From Rhodococcus erythropolis NBRC 15567 (GTDB lineage: Bacteria > Actinomycetota > Actinomycetes > Mycobacteriales > Mycobacteriaceae): 41,424 nucleotides of DNA. This document shows, piece by piece, positions 24,213-33,038 of the stretch; within the stretch, counting starts at the first letter, position 1; every line of letters starts with the position of its first letter. The stretch is taken from NCBI RefSeq assembly GCF_001552595.1, contig NZ_BCRM01000030.1, positions 1 to 41,424 of the forward strand. Direction: 5' to 3'. Made by a program: the position numbers and the translations under genes. Under the pieces are notes generated by a model that ran no database searches, had not been told where the DNA came from, and saw nothing but the letters and a program-made list of their open reading frames with translations.

Positions 24213-25226
24213 TCATCCGTGATGAACGGGCCTGCGCCGAACGATCGCTACGACGACAAGCAGCGCCCCAGACAACGCGGACACGAGCGGAACCCAGAAC
24301 CCCGCAATCTTCAGCAGCCGTTCCGCCCGTGCGACCTTCTCGGCCACCATCCGGATCGACGCATCGGAGGTTTCCATCCGAACCTGGTAGAGATCGAGAA
24401 ATGGAACTGTCGTGTCTCCCGACGCGATGTTGAGCACGGTGGTCTGGTTCTGGGTGAAATTGACGGGTGCGCCGAGGTGGGAATCGATGGCGAGATCCAT
24501 CCGGTTCGTCGAGGTGTAAGTGAGGGGTACCGCGTCGGGGGCGGTTTCGAGCGCTCGCTCCACTGCAGCGATCCGGTCGGCCGGCAATGCGGGAATCAAG
24601 GTCTTCACTATCTCTCGCTGCATTGTCGACCCGACCCCACTCGGGTCGAGGACTGCGATACCGGCTTTGAGCGGGCCCAGAACCGCGGGGTCTGCGATGG
24701 GGGCGGCAGTTGTGCCGGTGAATTCGTGTACTTCGCGACCCGCGAACATCGTTGTCCCGGTGTAAGTTACAGGCTGCGCGGTCCGTGTCACCGAGTCGTA
24801 GACAAGTGCGTCGTCGGTGGTCGGATTTTTCGGGAAGGACATCGTCATTCCGCCGCGTTGATCCTCGACCGATACTCCGTCCGGTGCGGTGGTCTGAGTG
24901 AAATCCACGCGACTGACGGCGAAGGTGTGGACGTCGGTGGCGTCGCCGCTCGGAAGGTGTGTGATCGCCGTGCTGGTAAGTATCGCGGAATCTCCTTCTG
25001 CCTGAACGACTCTCAAGGATCGGTCTATCGTGATCGGGGTACCGGAGTCGAGTCCGAAGGTCGTCGGGTCGAGTTGCCGGAGTGTGCTCTCGAACAGTGC
25101 GGTCTCATTCGTATCCGCGGGCAGCTTGGATAGATTCGGCACGGCAACGTATTTGATCGCCGCTGCTGCCGCGGTCAGCATCAGGCCGACGACGAAGAGC
25201 GCGATGGACGAACGGCGAAGGGCCAT
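24213..25226 (-). CDS. DUF3068 / PorA-family envelope protein
   Basis: 337 residues from the ATG at 25226 with GAGGAG upstream; the longer frame is not family-like. Topology: N-terminal membrane segment (about 9-28), a large extracytoplasmic beta-rich domain with VYDSVTRTAQPVTYTGTTMFAGREVHEF, and a C-terminal membrane segment near 305-330 ending in RRR. This is the DUF3068 (PorA) pattern, frequent in mycolic-acid bacteria; function is not settled. It is convergent with the tRNA-Ser terminator and stands alone. Confidence 0.88.
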   Translation of the reverse strand: MALRRSSIALFVVGLMLTAAAAAIKYVAVPNLSKLPADTNETALFESTLRQLDPTTFGLDSGTPITIDRSLRVVQAEGDSAILTSTAITHLPSGDATDVHTFAVSRVDFTQTTAPDGVSVEDQRGGMTMSFPKNPTTDDALVYDSVTRTAQPVTYTGTTMFAGREVHEFTGTTAAPIADPAVLGPLKAGIAVLDPSGVGSTMQREIVKTLIPALPADRIAAVERALETAPDAVPLTYTSTNRMDLAIDSHLGAPVNFTQNQTTVLNIASGDTTVPFLDLYQVRMETSDASIRMVAEKVARAERLLKIAGFWVPLVSALSGALLVVVAIVRRRPVHHG

Positions 25227-25398
25227 GGAGTATCTCCTCGGATAGAGAACGGACGCCTCGATTGCGAGTGGCTGATTTGTCCCGCGACTCGGCCGCGGGG
25301 GTGCACAGCTCGTCGCGGGAATGGGTCGCGGATCGGACGCCATAAATCGAAGTCCGACTTGGCGCGAAATATGTTCTTGTGGAGACTATTTCACGTAT

Positions 25399-25411
25399 TT
25401 GCGTGACGCAA
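25399..25411. promoter_or_regulatory. Palindrome in the gap 25227-25568, no gene seen
   Basis: TTGCGTGACGCAA is a perfect 13-base palindrome with an unpaired centre, next to a second GACGC copy and TCACG (25391-25395). The gap around it contains the DUF3068 gene's upstream region and, further on, the hairpin at 25494. It could be an operator, but nothing else supports this. Confidence 0.3.
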
Positions 25412-25493
25412 GACGCAGATGGAGTAGGATCTGCGGGCTTGAATGCCCACTCGCGGAAACGATCTGGTTCATGGCGAGGCTGAGGAATGGAAA

Positions 25494-25534
25494 GACTGCG
25501 GCCCCGACTTCATGGGGAAGTCGGGGCCGCAGTC
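25494..25534 (-). terminator. 18-bp perfect GC-rich hairpin downstream of the TetR gene
   Basis: Arm 25494-25511 (GACTGCGGCCCCGACTTC) is exactly complementary to 25517-25534 with a 5-base loop. It sits 34 bases past the TetR stop, reading on the minus strand, and is followed by CTTTCC. A terminator for the MaoC-SDR-TetR transcript is the simplest explanation. Confidence 0.75.
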
Positions 25535-25568
25535 GCGAGTGTTCAGTTGCTCCGAATGTTGGTTCCAG

Positions 25569-26228
25569 TCAGCTTACGTCTGCTGAATTACCGTTCGGTT
25601 CAGCAGAATCCACGGCAAGCAGGCGCTTCGCCGCCAGACGTAGGCGCCGTTTCACCTCGTCGGCTGACATATCACCGTTCAGCCAACTGACGACACTGGC
25701 GACCCACAGGGTTTCCATCATGTCCAGTGCGCGGGCCTGTATCGGGTTGCATCGATTGTCGGGACCCCACGCTTGAACGGCAGCAATCTGGGTGAAGGTG
25801 ACGGACCAGTGTGATTTCACGTTGATTTCTTCCGAGTGTCGGACCCGATCGAGGTCGAACTCGAGCACCGTATTGCCCGCGGACATTGCAGCGTGGGCGA
25901 ACCCCGGATCCCGGACCATCGCCACGTAGGCCCGGACAAACACTTCGCCGGCACGACCCTCCGCCGTCCGCTGTCTGGGCGGACGACGGAGCACGTCTTC
26001 GGTCAGGGAGTTCAGTTCGGAACCGACAGCTGCATTGATGAGGTCGTCTTTCGACGCGTAGTACTTGTACAGCGTCGAAAGTGCCGTTTGGGCGACACGA
26101 GCGACCTCCCGCATCTGCACGGCTTCGTAGCCACCGGCGGTTGCCAGCTCACGGGTTGCTTTCACGACTCGCTCGACACGGAATGCCTTGGCCTCAGGTG
26201 TGCGGCCATTAACCTTCACTGCGGCCAT
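25569..26228 (-). CDS. TetR family regulator, KstR-like
   Basis: 219 residues from the ATG at 26228 with GGGGA 8 bases upstream; a GTG at 26312 lengthens it by 28 residues without support. The N-terminal helix-turn-helix reads GGYEAVQMREVARVAQTALSTLYKYYASKDDLI, very like KstR of mycobacteria and Rhodococcus (cholesterol-regulon repressor). The C-terminal end WLNGDMSADEVKRRLRLAAKRLL also resembles KstR. It is the third gene after MaoC and SDR. The divergent promoter region contains several AACnnGTT-core palindromes that fit a KstR-type operator. A CoA-thioester or acid effector is expected by analogy. Confidence 0.82.
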   Translation of the reverse strand: MAAVKVNGRTPEAKAFRVERVVKATRELATAGGYEAVQMREVARVAQTALSTLYKYYASKDDLINAAVGSELNSLTEDVLRRPPRQRTAEGRAGEVFVRAYVAMVRDPGFAHAAMSAGNTVLEFDLDRVRHSEEINVKSHWSVTFTQIAAVQAWGPDNRCNPIQARALDMMETLWVASVVSWLNGDMSADEVKRRLRLAAKRLLAVDSAEPNGNSADVS

Positions 26229-26354
26229 CCGTGTTGTCCCCAATCGTGTACCGAAATCTGACACTGTCGCCTCAAGCACCACGATATCGTCCCGGCACCA
26301 AGCCCAGTTCACACGCTCAGCACCCGGTACTCATTCTTACCGAGTATGCGTTGG

Positions 26355-27269
26355 TCAGCTCGGAATCTGGGTCATGAACAAGGACGGGTGCAGGCCGTCT
26401 GCCAATGGTCGGAACTCCCCTTCGACCTTGGCGGCCAAGTCGTCGAGGTCCCATGGTCCGTCCGACGACACGGAGGCAATGACGTCGGGGTTGTTCCACA
26501 GCTTCACCTCGAGGCCGGAGGCGCCGAGGGTGCGGCCCGACAGCCAATCGGAACTCGTACCGGCGAGGTACGTGACGATGGGCGCAATGTTGTCCGGCGA
26601 GTCGTTGCCGGGGGCGGATTCGAATCCCAGTTGCTTCTCGTCGGGGATGGTTTGTGTCAGTCGGGTGGCGGCACCCGGAGCGATAGCGTTGGCGGTTACG
26701 CCGTATCGAGCCAGGGCATTTGCCGTGGACGCAGTCAGGCCGACAATGCCCATCTTGGCTGCTGCATAATTCGGCTGACCCGGTGAGCCCTGCAGTGCCG
26801 AATCGGAAGTGAAGTTGATGATGCGGAAGTGGCCGTCGGGATTCCGCAACGAACGCCAGTAGGCAGCTGCCGGCTTGATGGTGCTGAAATGGCCACGCAG
26901 GTGCACGCGGATGACCGCATCCCAGTCTTCTTCCGGAAGGTTGAAGATCATCTTGTCACGCAGGATTCCCGCGACATTGACAAGAATATCCAGCTTGCCG
27001 TAGTTCTCCAGCGCGAGATCGACCAGGCGTTGGCCGGTCGCGACGTCGGCGATGTCGCCGCCGTCGGCGATCGCAGCACCACCACCGGCAACAATCTCGG
27101 CAGCAATGTCTCGCGCCGGTCCCTGGTCACCACCCGCACCATCGGGTGCCGAGCCGAGGTCGTTGATGACAAGCTTTGCGCCCTGCGCAGCGAACAACTT
27201 ACTGATCGACGCGCCGATGCCTCGGCCGCCGCCGGTGATGATCGCTACACGACCTTCGAGTGAACCCAT
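26355..27269 (-). CDS. SDR-type 3-hydroxyacyl-CoA dehydrogenase (MFE-2 / 17beta-HSD4-like)
   Basis: 304 residues, ATG with AAAGGA upstream. Motifs: TGGGRGIG (12-19), the long insertion INDLGSAPDGAGGDQGPA typical of multifunctional enzyme type 2 dehydrogenases, NVAG, and catalytic Ser155, Tyr168 and Lys172 (YAAAK). The extra C-terminal 50 residues are also found in this group. It would oxidise the (3R)-hydroxyacyl-CoA made by the next-door MaoC hydratase. Together the two proteins equal the two domains of eukaryotic peroxisomal MFE-2. Substrate: probably a bulky or branched acyl-CoA. Confidence 0.87.
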   Translation of the reverse strand: MGSLEGRVAIITGGGRGIGASISKLFAAQGAKLVINDLGSAPDGAGGDQGPARDIAAEIVAGGGAAIADGGDIADVATGQRLVDLALENYGKLDILVNVAGILRDKMIFNLPEEDWDAVIRVHLRGHFSTIKPAAAYWRSLRNPDGHFRIINFTSDSALQGSPGQPNYAAAKMGIVGLTASTANALARYGVTANAIAPGAATRLTQTIPDEKQLGFESAPGNDSPDNIAPIVTYLAGTSSDWLSGRTLGASGLEVKLWNNPDVIASVSSDGPWDLDDLAAKVEGEFRPLADGLHPSLFMTQIPS

Positions 27270-27355
27270 GAAATCTTTCCTTTGTTAGTGCCACGACTGT
27301 TAGTGCCACGACGAGATTCGCGGCGAGTCTCTAGCGGGGGTGAGTGGATTGCATA

Positions 27356-28198
27356 TCAGTGGATTGTCGCGGTGCCCTTGTCGATGACCGCGTCGCCGGA
27401 TTCGTCGACCGTCCGGAACCGAACATCGGTACCGTCAACCCAGATCGAGGTCGTGATCGTCTGTCCTGGAAGCACGGACTTGGAGAACCGCCCCGACATC
27501 CCCCGAAAGCGCTTCGGGTCTGAATCGGCGATGGTATGCAGGAGGGCCCGGCCGGCGTAACCGTATGTACACATCCCGTGCAGGATGGGAGTGGGAAAGC
27601 CGCCGCGGGCGCTGAACGCTGGATCCGAATGCAGGGGATTCCGATCGCCGCTGAGTCGGTAGAGTAGTGCCTGGTCCGGTCGAGTCGTGTACGTGACAAC
27701 GCGATCCGGTTTGCCCGTGGGCAATTCCCAGGAGTCCGATGGCCCGCGCTCGCCCCCGAACCCTCCATAGCCACGCAAGAACAACCCGGACTCGAGGGTC
27801 CCCACGATCTGGCCGACAGAGTCGCGGGCGACAGTCTCCGTCATGACCAAGGCCCCGGAACCCTTGTCGTAGACGCCGGTGATCGTGCCGGTGGTTTCGA
27901 CGCGACCGTCCGTCGGGAGCGGTCCCGTCAGGCTGAGCGCTTGCGATGCGTGCAGCACCTTGGTGAAGTCCACGTCGTCGGGCAGCGACGGCCCGCCGCC
28001 GACGAATGCCACATTGGCGAAGGTCGGGAGGACGACCTGTGGTGTGGCCTCACTGTTTTCGGTCGTGAACTCCAACTCGTCGAGGGGGTCAGGTTGACCG
28101 GCTCCGACACCCAGCGCATACAGCAGTGCGTCTTTCGACGTCCAACTTGTCCAGGCAGGTGTGCCGGAGAGTCCGACGAGTGAGCTGTCGATCGGCAT
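27356..28198 (-). CDS. MaoC-type (R)-specific enoyl-CoA hydratase 2
   Basis: 280 residues from the ATG at 28198, with GAGG 6 bases before; an in-frame ATG six codons earlier has no site. Two hot-dog domains: an N-terminal inactive-like domain and a C-terminal domain with YRLSGDRNPLHSDPAF, in which Asp185 and His190 are the hydratase-2 catalytic pair, then GFPTPILHGMCTYG. It adds water to trans-2-enoyl-CoA giving the (3R)-hydroxy product used by the SDR. It is the first gene of the minus-strand operon and faces the operator region. Related proteins (Rv3389c, ChsH3) act on steroid and fatty acyl-CoAs. Confidence 0.92.
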   Translation of the reverse strand: MPIDSSLVGLSGTPAWTSWTSKDALLYALGVGAGQPDPLDELEFTTENSEATPQVVLPTFANVAFVGGGPSLPDDVDFTKVLHASQALSLTGPLPTDGRVETTGTITGVYDKGSGALVMTETVARDSVGQIVGTLESGLFLRGYGGFGGERGPSDSWELPTGKPDRVVTYTTRPDQALLYRLSGDRNPLHSDPAFSARGGFPTPILHGMCTYGYAGRALLHTIADSDPKRFRGMSGRFSKSVLPGQTITTSIWVDGTDVRFRTVDESGDAVIDKGTATIH

Positions 28199-28305
28199 GT
28201 TTGACCTCGATTTCATCCACGTGATAGTTAATGGGCCGGACCGGGGTTACCGGACGGTAAGTGCGATTCGGCTTGACGGAAGCGTCGAAAGTGTTGCGTG
28301 ACAAC

Positions 28306-28532
28306 GTTCTCTAACTAAAGAGAACACGTTACGTATGTGGTTGGCAAGTCTCCTGCCGAGTGGAGGCAGGTCAATTTTCCGGATTTCCAGCCAAACCTTG
28401 ACATACAGGATGAACTGGATCACTCTGGTCGTTGCAGAACGTGTTCCGTTTAGGTGAAACTAACGGAACGCGTTCCTTTAAGCGAACGTACGGTACGCAT
28501 TTCTCTATGCGAAAAGTAACGGCACGTGTTCT
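28306..28532. promoter_or_regulatory. Divergent promoter region with repeated KstR-like operator sites
   Basis: The 413 bases between the MaoC and DUF35 starts contain four related sites: AGAACACGTTAC (28321-28332), AGAACGTGTTCC (28436-28447), the perfect palindrome GGAACGCGTTCC (28465-28476) and GGCACGTGTTCT (28521-28532). All share an AACnnGTT-type core, the fourth with one change. A larger inverted repeat GTTCTCT-N6-AGAGAAC lies at 28306-28325 next to the first site. KstR is known to bind motifs with an AACnnGTT core. I infer autoregulation of both operons by the TetR protein at 25569-26228. No coding sequence was seen in the gap. Confidence 0.65.
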
Positions 28533-28611
28533 GTTTGCAACGGTGATGGACTGAATCCCGTTGAATGCCTTCATAGGTCGATTTCAGACCTAGACGACGA
28601 AAGGACTGTCG

Positions 28612-29025
28612 ATGACAGGGCCTGTACCGGTGCCGACCCCGGCGACCGCTCCCTATTGGGAGGGTGCGCAGCGCGGGGAGCTCACAATTCAACGATGTGA
28701 GTCATGCACACAGCACTACTTCTATCCGCGACCCTTCTGTCCGTTCTGCAATTCCGATGACGTGGTGTGGACTTCTGTCAGTGGTCGAGCTCGGCTGGTG
28801 TCCTACGTGATCAACCACCGACCGATTCCCCCGTTCGATCCCACGACGCCGATCATCGTTGCACTGGTCGAACTCGACGAGGGCCCCTACCTGATGAGTA
28901 ACGTGATCGGGGTGGCTGCTGATCCTGGGAGTCTCCCACTCGACCTCGAGCTCGAAGTCACGTTCGTCGAGCGTGGAGACATGAAACTTCCTATGTTCAC
29001 GCCGCTGCAGGAGTCCGCCAGATGA
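28612..29025 (+). CDS. DUF35 zinc-ribbon / OB-fold acyl-CoA-binding protein
   Basis: 137 residues. The zinc ribbon has four Cys (29, 32, 43, 46; RCESC...FCPFC), then an OB-fold with VSYVINHRPIPPFDPTTPIIVALVELDEGPYLMSNVIG. In steroid degradation such proteins (ChsH2 C-terminal part, and free DUF35 partners) bind the thiolase-fold aldolase Ltp2 and feed it acyl-CoA. Here it overlaps the thiolase-like gene by four bases (ATGA), so a two-protein complex is likely. The ATG lies about 80 bases after the fourth operator site. Confidence 0.88.
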   Translation: MTGPVPVPTPATAPYWEGAQRGELTIQRCESCTQHYFYPRPFCPFCNSDDVVWTSVSGRARLVSYVINHRPIPPFDPTTPIIVALVELDEGPYLMSNVIGVAADPGSLPLDLELEVTFVERGDMKLPMFTPLQESAR

Positions 29026-30194
29026 CAACAAGCCATGTGACATCCATGCACAACGGAAACGTGGTGATCGTCGGTGCGTCGGAGACGACGGAAATCGGTG
29101 TATTGCCAGGCATGTCCATCCTCGATCTCCACGCCAATGCCGCCCGCAACGCAATGGCCGACGCAGGCCTCACGCCAGCGGACATCGACGGCGTCGCTAC
29201 CACCGGCTTGCTTCCGATGGAAGTCAGTCACCACCTGGGTATCACGCCTCATTGGCTGGACGGAACAGGCGTTGGTGGATGCAGTTTCATGCTTCATGTG
29301 CGTCACGCCGCGGCCGCCATTGCTTCCGGTGCCGCTGACGTTGTGCTCGTGACGCATGGCGAGTCCGGGCGGTCCCGCGTTGGCGCTCCACCATACTTGA
29401 CGCCTTTGGATTCCATGACCGGTCAGTTCGAGGCTGTCTACGGCGCAAATATGCCGTACTCGACTTTTACCGTTCCGGCGCTGCGCTTTCTGCATGATCG
29501 CGGAATGACTCGCGAGCACCTGGCTGAGGTTGTTGTTGCGCAGCGCAACTGGGCCCTCGACAACCCGCGAGCTTTCCGTCGCAAGCCGACGTCGGTCGAC
29601 GAAGTGCTGTCCGGTCCACCGGTGGCCTACCCGTTCACCCGTGACATGTGCTGTGTGCTCACCGACGGTGGCGGCGCCGTGATCCTGACCAGTGCCGAAC
29701 GGGCGGCAGACATGCCTGGATCCGATCGGCACGTGTATTTGCTCGGTTCCGGTGAATCTGCCGAAGGCCCACTGGTTTCGCAGATGCAGGACCCTGGATC
29801 GTTCCGTGCATTCCGTCATGCCGCCGCCGATGCCTTCGCCACCGCGGGAATCACCCGCGACGATGTCGACCATCTGATGGCATACGACGCCTTCGCTCAC
29901 GTTCCGCTCTACATGCTCGAAGATCTCGGATTTGTCGGTCATGGTGAATCGGGAGACTTTGTCGCCGAAGGACATACGTCAAAGGGAGGCCGACTTCCGA
30001 TGAATACCAACGGCGGTGGAATGTCGTACACACACAGCGGGATGTACGGAATGTTCGCCATCCAGGAGGCGGTCCGTCAGCTACGCGGGGAGGCCTGCGA
30101 GCAGGTTCCCGAAGTCGAAATCAGCTTCGTCCAGGGAGTCGGATACTTCTTCGGCGCCGCCGGCAGTTTGGTTCTCTCGAATCGGCGTCCGTGA
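29022..30194 (+). CDS. Thiolase-fold lipid-transfer / SCP-x-like protein (Ltp type)
   Basis: 390 residues. The thiolase superfamily fold is visible: NAMADAGLTPADIDGVATTG, GVGGCSFMLHVRHAAAAI with Cys87 at the nucleophile region, the DGGGAVILTSAE segment, and NTNGGGMSYTHSGMYGM with His338. The C-terminal Cys of degradative thiolases (C-x-G near the end) is absent, the segment reads QGVGYFFGAAGSLVLS. This fits the Ltp/SCP-x branch, some members of which (Ltp2) work as retro-aldolases with DUF35 partners. It may remove acetyl- or propionyl-CoA units, or cleave by aldolase action, in the pathway. Mechanism not decidable from sequence. Confidence 0.82.
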   Translation: MTTSHVTSMHNGNVVIVGASETTEIGVLPGMSILDLHANAARNAMADAGLTPADIDGVATTGLLPMEVSHHLGITPHWLDGTGVGGCSFMLHVRHAAAAIASGAADVVLVTHGESGRSRVGAPPYLTPLDSMTGQFEAVYGANMPYSTFTVPALRFLHDRGMTREHLAEVVVAQRNWALDNPRAFRRKPTSVDEVLSGPPVAYPFTRDMCCVLTDGGGAVILTSAERAADMPGSDRHVYLLGSGESAEGPLVSQMQDPGSFRAFRHAAADAFATAGITRDDVDHLMAYDAFAHVPLYMLEDLGFVGHGESGDFVAEGHTSKGGRLPMNTNGGGMSYTHSGMYGMFAIQEAVRQLRGEACEQVPEVEISFVQGVGYFFGAAGSLVLSNRRP

Positions 30195-30288
30195 GGGAAA
30201 TCTTCTGTCCCAGAAAGCAACACCTGCGACGATCAGGAACCTCGTCGACCGAACAATTCACCGCCAGGAGCCACGGAAAGGTACCTGC

Positions 30289-31572
30289 ATGACCACCTCA
30301 CTTCCATTCACCGACCACCCGGTGACTGCCCCGAACATCGATGTCACAAGTGTCGAGTTCTGGGGTCGGACATTTGCCGAGCGGGACAAGACATTCGCCT
30401 GGCTGCGCGAGAATGCTCCGGTGAGCTGGCACAAGCCGATGGAACGCCCGCATTTCAAACCCGACGACAGCGAGAAAGGGTTCTGGGCACTCGTCAAGAG
30501 TGCCGATATCGCCTTCGTGAGCCAGAATCACGAAATCTTCAGCTCCGATCAGGACTCGGCGCGGGGTGTAATGTTCCCGCCAATCGACCGCGAAACGGTC
30601 GGTGCCCCAACCTTCCTCGTGATGGATCCGCCCTACCACACCCGATACCGCCAGGTAATCAGCTCGGCGTTCACTCCGAAGGCCGTCAAGCGTCTACGCG
30701 AGAAGATCGAAGAACGCGCCGAGCAGATCGTCGGCCGAGTCGTCGGTGCGGGCGAGTTCGACTTTGTCGAAGAAGTCGCGTCGAAGTTGCCGATGCTCAC
30801 TGTCGCCGATCTTGTCGGCGTCCCCGAGAGTCTGGTCGAAGAGTTCGCCAAAGCGGGCGACAACTTCGTCAACGCAGGTGACCCGGACGAATGCCCAGCG
30901 GATCTGACACCGGCCGAGTACGCCATGCAGCAGATGGAAAGACTGTCGGAGATCGGCAATGACTTGGTCAATTTCCGTCGTGAGAATCCGGCCGACGACA
31001 TCGCAACTGCGCTGGCAAACGCCGAGTTCGACGGCAAACCTCTCTCCGAGCTCGAAATCGCCTCAACGATGGTCCTGCTCAGCGTCGCCGGCAATGACAC
31101 CACCAAACAGACCACCAGCCACACCGCCTTGTCACTGCACAAGAATCCGGACCAGAAGCGATGGCTGACGGAAGACTTCGACGGCCGCATCGCGCAGTCG
31201 ATCGAGGAGTTCATTCGCCACGCTTCGCCCGTCCAGAACTTCGCGCGTACGGCCACTCAGGACTTCGAACTGGGTGGAACTCAGCTCAAAAGGGGCGACA
31301 AGGTCGTCATGTTCTACGGCTCGGGAAACCGGGATGAGGACGTCTTCGAGGATCCCCATCGATTCGATTTGCAGCGCAGTTTCACTAACAACCATGTTTC
31401 CTTCGGCGGCGGCGGGGTCCACTACTGCCTCGGCCACATGGTCGCCAAAGCCCAACTGCGGGCACTGTACTCACAAATCCTCACCAAACTGCCTGCCATG
31501 GAGGTAGGCGAGCCGGTGTACCTCTTCAGCGACTTCATCAACGGGATCAAGCACCTCCCGGTACGCGTGTAA
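30289..31572 (+). CDS. Cytochrome P450
   Basis: 427 residues; the ATG at 30289 has GGAAAGG upstream. Motifs: I-helix AGNDTT (267-272), K-helix EFIR (E307, R310), and the haem loop FGGGGVHYCLG with proximal Cys380. The sequence resembles actinobacterial CYP124/CYP125/CYP142-type enzymes that hydroxylate terminal methyl groups of sterol or isoprenoid chains, though the family number cannot be fixed by eye. It is soluble, uses the ferredoxin and reductase encoded next, and would give an alcohol for the downstream alcohol and aldehyde dehydrogenases. Gap to the thiolase gene is 94 bases. Confidence 0.93.
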   Translation: MTTSLPFTDHPVTAPNIDVTSVEFWGRTFAERDKTFAWLRENAPVSWHKPMERPHFKPDDSEKGFWALVKSADIAFVSQNHEIFSSDQDSARGVMFPPIDRETVGAPTFLVMDPPYHTRYRQVISSAFTPKAVKRLREKIEERAEQIVGRVVGAGEFDFVEEVASKLPMLTVADLVGVPESLVEEFAKAGDNFVNAGDPDECPADLTPAEYAMQQMERLSEIGNDLVNFRRENPADDIATALANAEFDGKPLSELEIASTMVLLSVAGNDTTKQTTSHTALSLHKNPDQKRWLTEDFDGRIAQSIEEFIRHASPVQNFARTATQDFELGGTQLKRGDKVVMFYGSGNRDEDVFEDPHRFDLQRSFTNNHVSFGGGGVHYCLGHMVAKAQLRALYSQILTKLPAMEVGEPVYLFSDFINGIKHLPVRV

Positions 31573-31602
31573 CCAACTCCAGCAAAGAACAGGAACGACG
31601 CT

Positions 31603-31797
31603 ATGAAAATCATTGTTGATCGCGGGCGGTGCACAGGAATCGGAATCTGCGAATCGGTGGCCGAGGACTACTTCGAGGTTGCGGACGACGGTTCACTGAT
31701 TCTCCACAAGGAGTTGGTCGATGCCGGTGACGAGAAGCTCGCCCGGGAGGCTGTTCGTGCATGTCCGGCCAAAGCCCTGACCCTCGACGAGACATGA
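31603..31797 (+). CDS. 3Fe-4S ferredoxin of the P450 system
   Basis: 64 residues. Three Cys (10, 16 and 54; CTGIGIC and ACPAKA) with Ile at the place of the fourth ligand indicate a [3Fe-4S] cluster, usual for P450-linked ferredoxins in actinobacteria. It carries electrons from the reductase to the P450. It lies 30 bases after the P450 gene and its stop overlaps the reductase start (ATGA). Confidence 0.94.
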   Translation: MKIIVDRGRCTGIGICESVAEDYFEVADDGSLILHKELVDAGDEKLAREAVRACPAKALTLDET

Positions 31798-33038
31798 TCG
31801 TGAACGCAACGAATATCGATCATGGAGCCGGACTGGTTGTCGTCGGGGCGTCACTGGCCGGTCTGCGGGCTGCGGAGTCCGCCCGTCAAGCGGGGTTCGC
31901 GGGACCGATCACGCTGGTCGGCGACGAGTTCCATCTTCCCTACGACCGGCCTCCCCTGAGCAAGCAGTTCCTGAAAGACGGCGCCGCGCCCGACTATCAC
32001 ACTTCGGCCGAGGAGCTCGCCGCCCTCGATGTGAAGCTTCGCCTCGGGGCGCCGGCGACGGGACTGGACCCCGCATCGCACCGCGTGCGTGTTGGTGACA
32101 ACGACTGGCTTCCGTACCAGAAGTTGATCATTGCGACAGGAGCGTCACCACGCACTCTTCCTGACATGCCGGATCTGGAGGGCGTTGTCGGGCTTCGCAC
32201 TCTCGATGATGCACTCGCCCTTCGTGAAAGACTCCGCCCTGGAATCAAACTCGTGATAGTTGGCGCCGGATTCATCGGATCCGAGCTCGCCTCGTCTGCC
32301 CGAGATCGCGGCGCAGACGTGACGATCGTCGAGGCCGCCCCCATCCCACTCGTCCGTGCAGTCGGCGAGACCGTTGGCCAGGCGCTCGCAAAGCTTCACG
32401 AACGCAACGGAATTCCACTCCTGTGCAATGTTCAGGTCGAAGGGCTGATCGGCACCACTCACGTCGAGGCGGTCCGGCTGAGTACCGGCACTTCGTTGCC
32501 GGCTGAGCTTGTTGTCGTCGGCGTGGGAGCGTCTCCCGCGACGGGGTGGCTGGCAGATTCGGGTATCGAACTGCACCCGGTGGATGGTGGAGTGATGGCA
32601 AACGAGTTCCTTCAGACCTCGCTTGAAGACGTCTATGCGGCGGGCGATGTCGTCCACTGGCCCAACCCCGCATTCAACGGACTATCGGTGCGGCTCGAGA
32701 ACTGGACCAATGCTGCCGATCAGGCGCACCAGGCTGCGATCAATGCCGTTGCGCCGGAAGATGCCAAGCCGTACGAGACCGTCCCCTATTTCTGGAGCGA
32801 CTGGTATCAGAGCCGCATCCAGTTCGTCGGCACGGCCGTCGCCGATGAAGTGGTCTTTGCCTCCGGTGATCCGGACACTGACAAATTTGTGGCGCTGTAC
32901 CGCTCGGGCGATCGACTGGTCGGCGCTGCCACCCTGAACGAACAACGCAAGATCATGAAGCTGCGTCGCATTATCGCAGGTAAAGGCGTCTGGGCAGATG
33001 CGCTCGAGCTCGTTAATCCCACGGAGAAGAAATCATGA
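31794..33038 (+). CDS. FAD-dependent ferredoxin reductase (rhodocoxin/putidaredoxin reductase type)
   Basis: 414 residues from the ATG at 31794, overlapping the ferredoxin stop. FAD site VVVGASLAGLRAAE (about 16-29), PYDRPPLSKQFL, the NAD(P)H site KLVIVGAGFIGSELA near 150 and VYAAGDVVHWPN near 275 place it in the ThcD/CamA group. It should pass electrons from NADH to the 3Fe-4S ferredoxin. The stop overlaps the alcohol dehydrogenase start (ATGA), so P450, ferredoxin, reductase and dehydrogenase are produced together. Confidence 0.94.
   Translation: MIVNATNIDHGAGLVVVGASLAGLRAAESARQAGFAGPITLVGDEFHLPYDRPPLSKQFLKDGAAPDYHTSAEELAALDVKLRLGAPATGLDPASHRVRVGDNDWLPYQKLIIATGASPRTLPDMPDLEGVVGLRTLDDALALRERLRPGIKLVIVGAGFIGSELASSARDRGADVTIVEAAPIPLVRAVGETVGQALAKLHERNGIPLLCNVQVEGLIGTTHVEAVRLSTGTSLPAELVVVGVGASPATGWLADSGIELHPVDGGVMANEFLQTSLEDVYAAGDVVHWPNPAFNGLSVRLENWTNAADQAHQAAINAVAPEDAKPYETVPYFWSDWYQSRIQFVGTAVADEVVFASGDPDTDKFVALYRSGDRLVGAATLNEQRKIMKLRRIIAGKGVWADALELVNPTEKKS

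Noticed and set aside
28887..29975. A 362-residue minus-strand open frame
   Set aside because: Antisense to the thiolase-fold gene, whose motifs, ribosome-binding context and overlap with the DUF35 gene are convincing.
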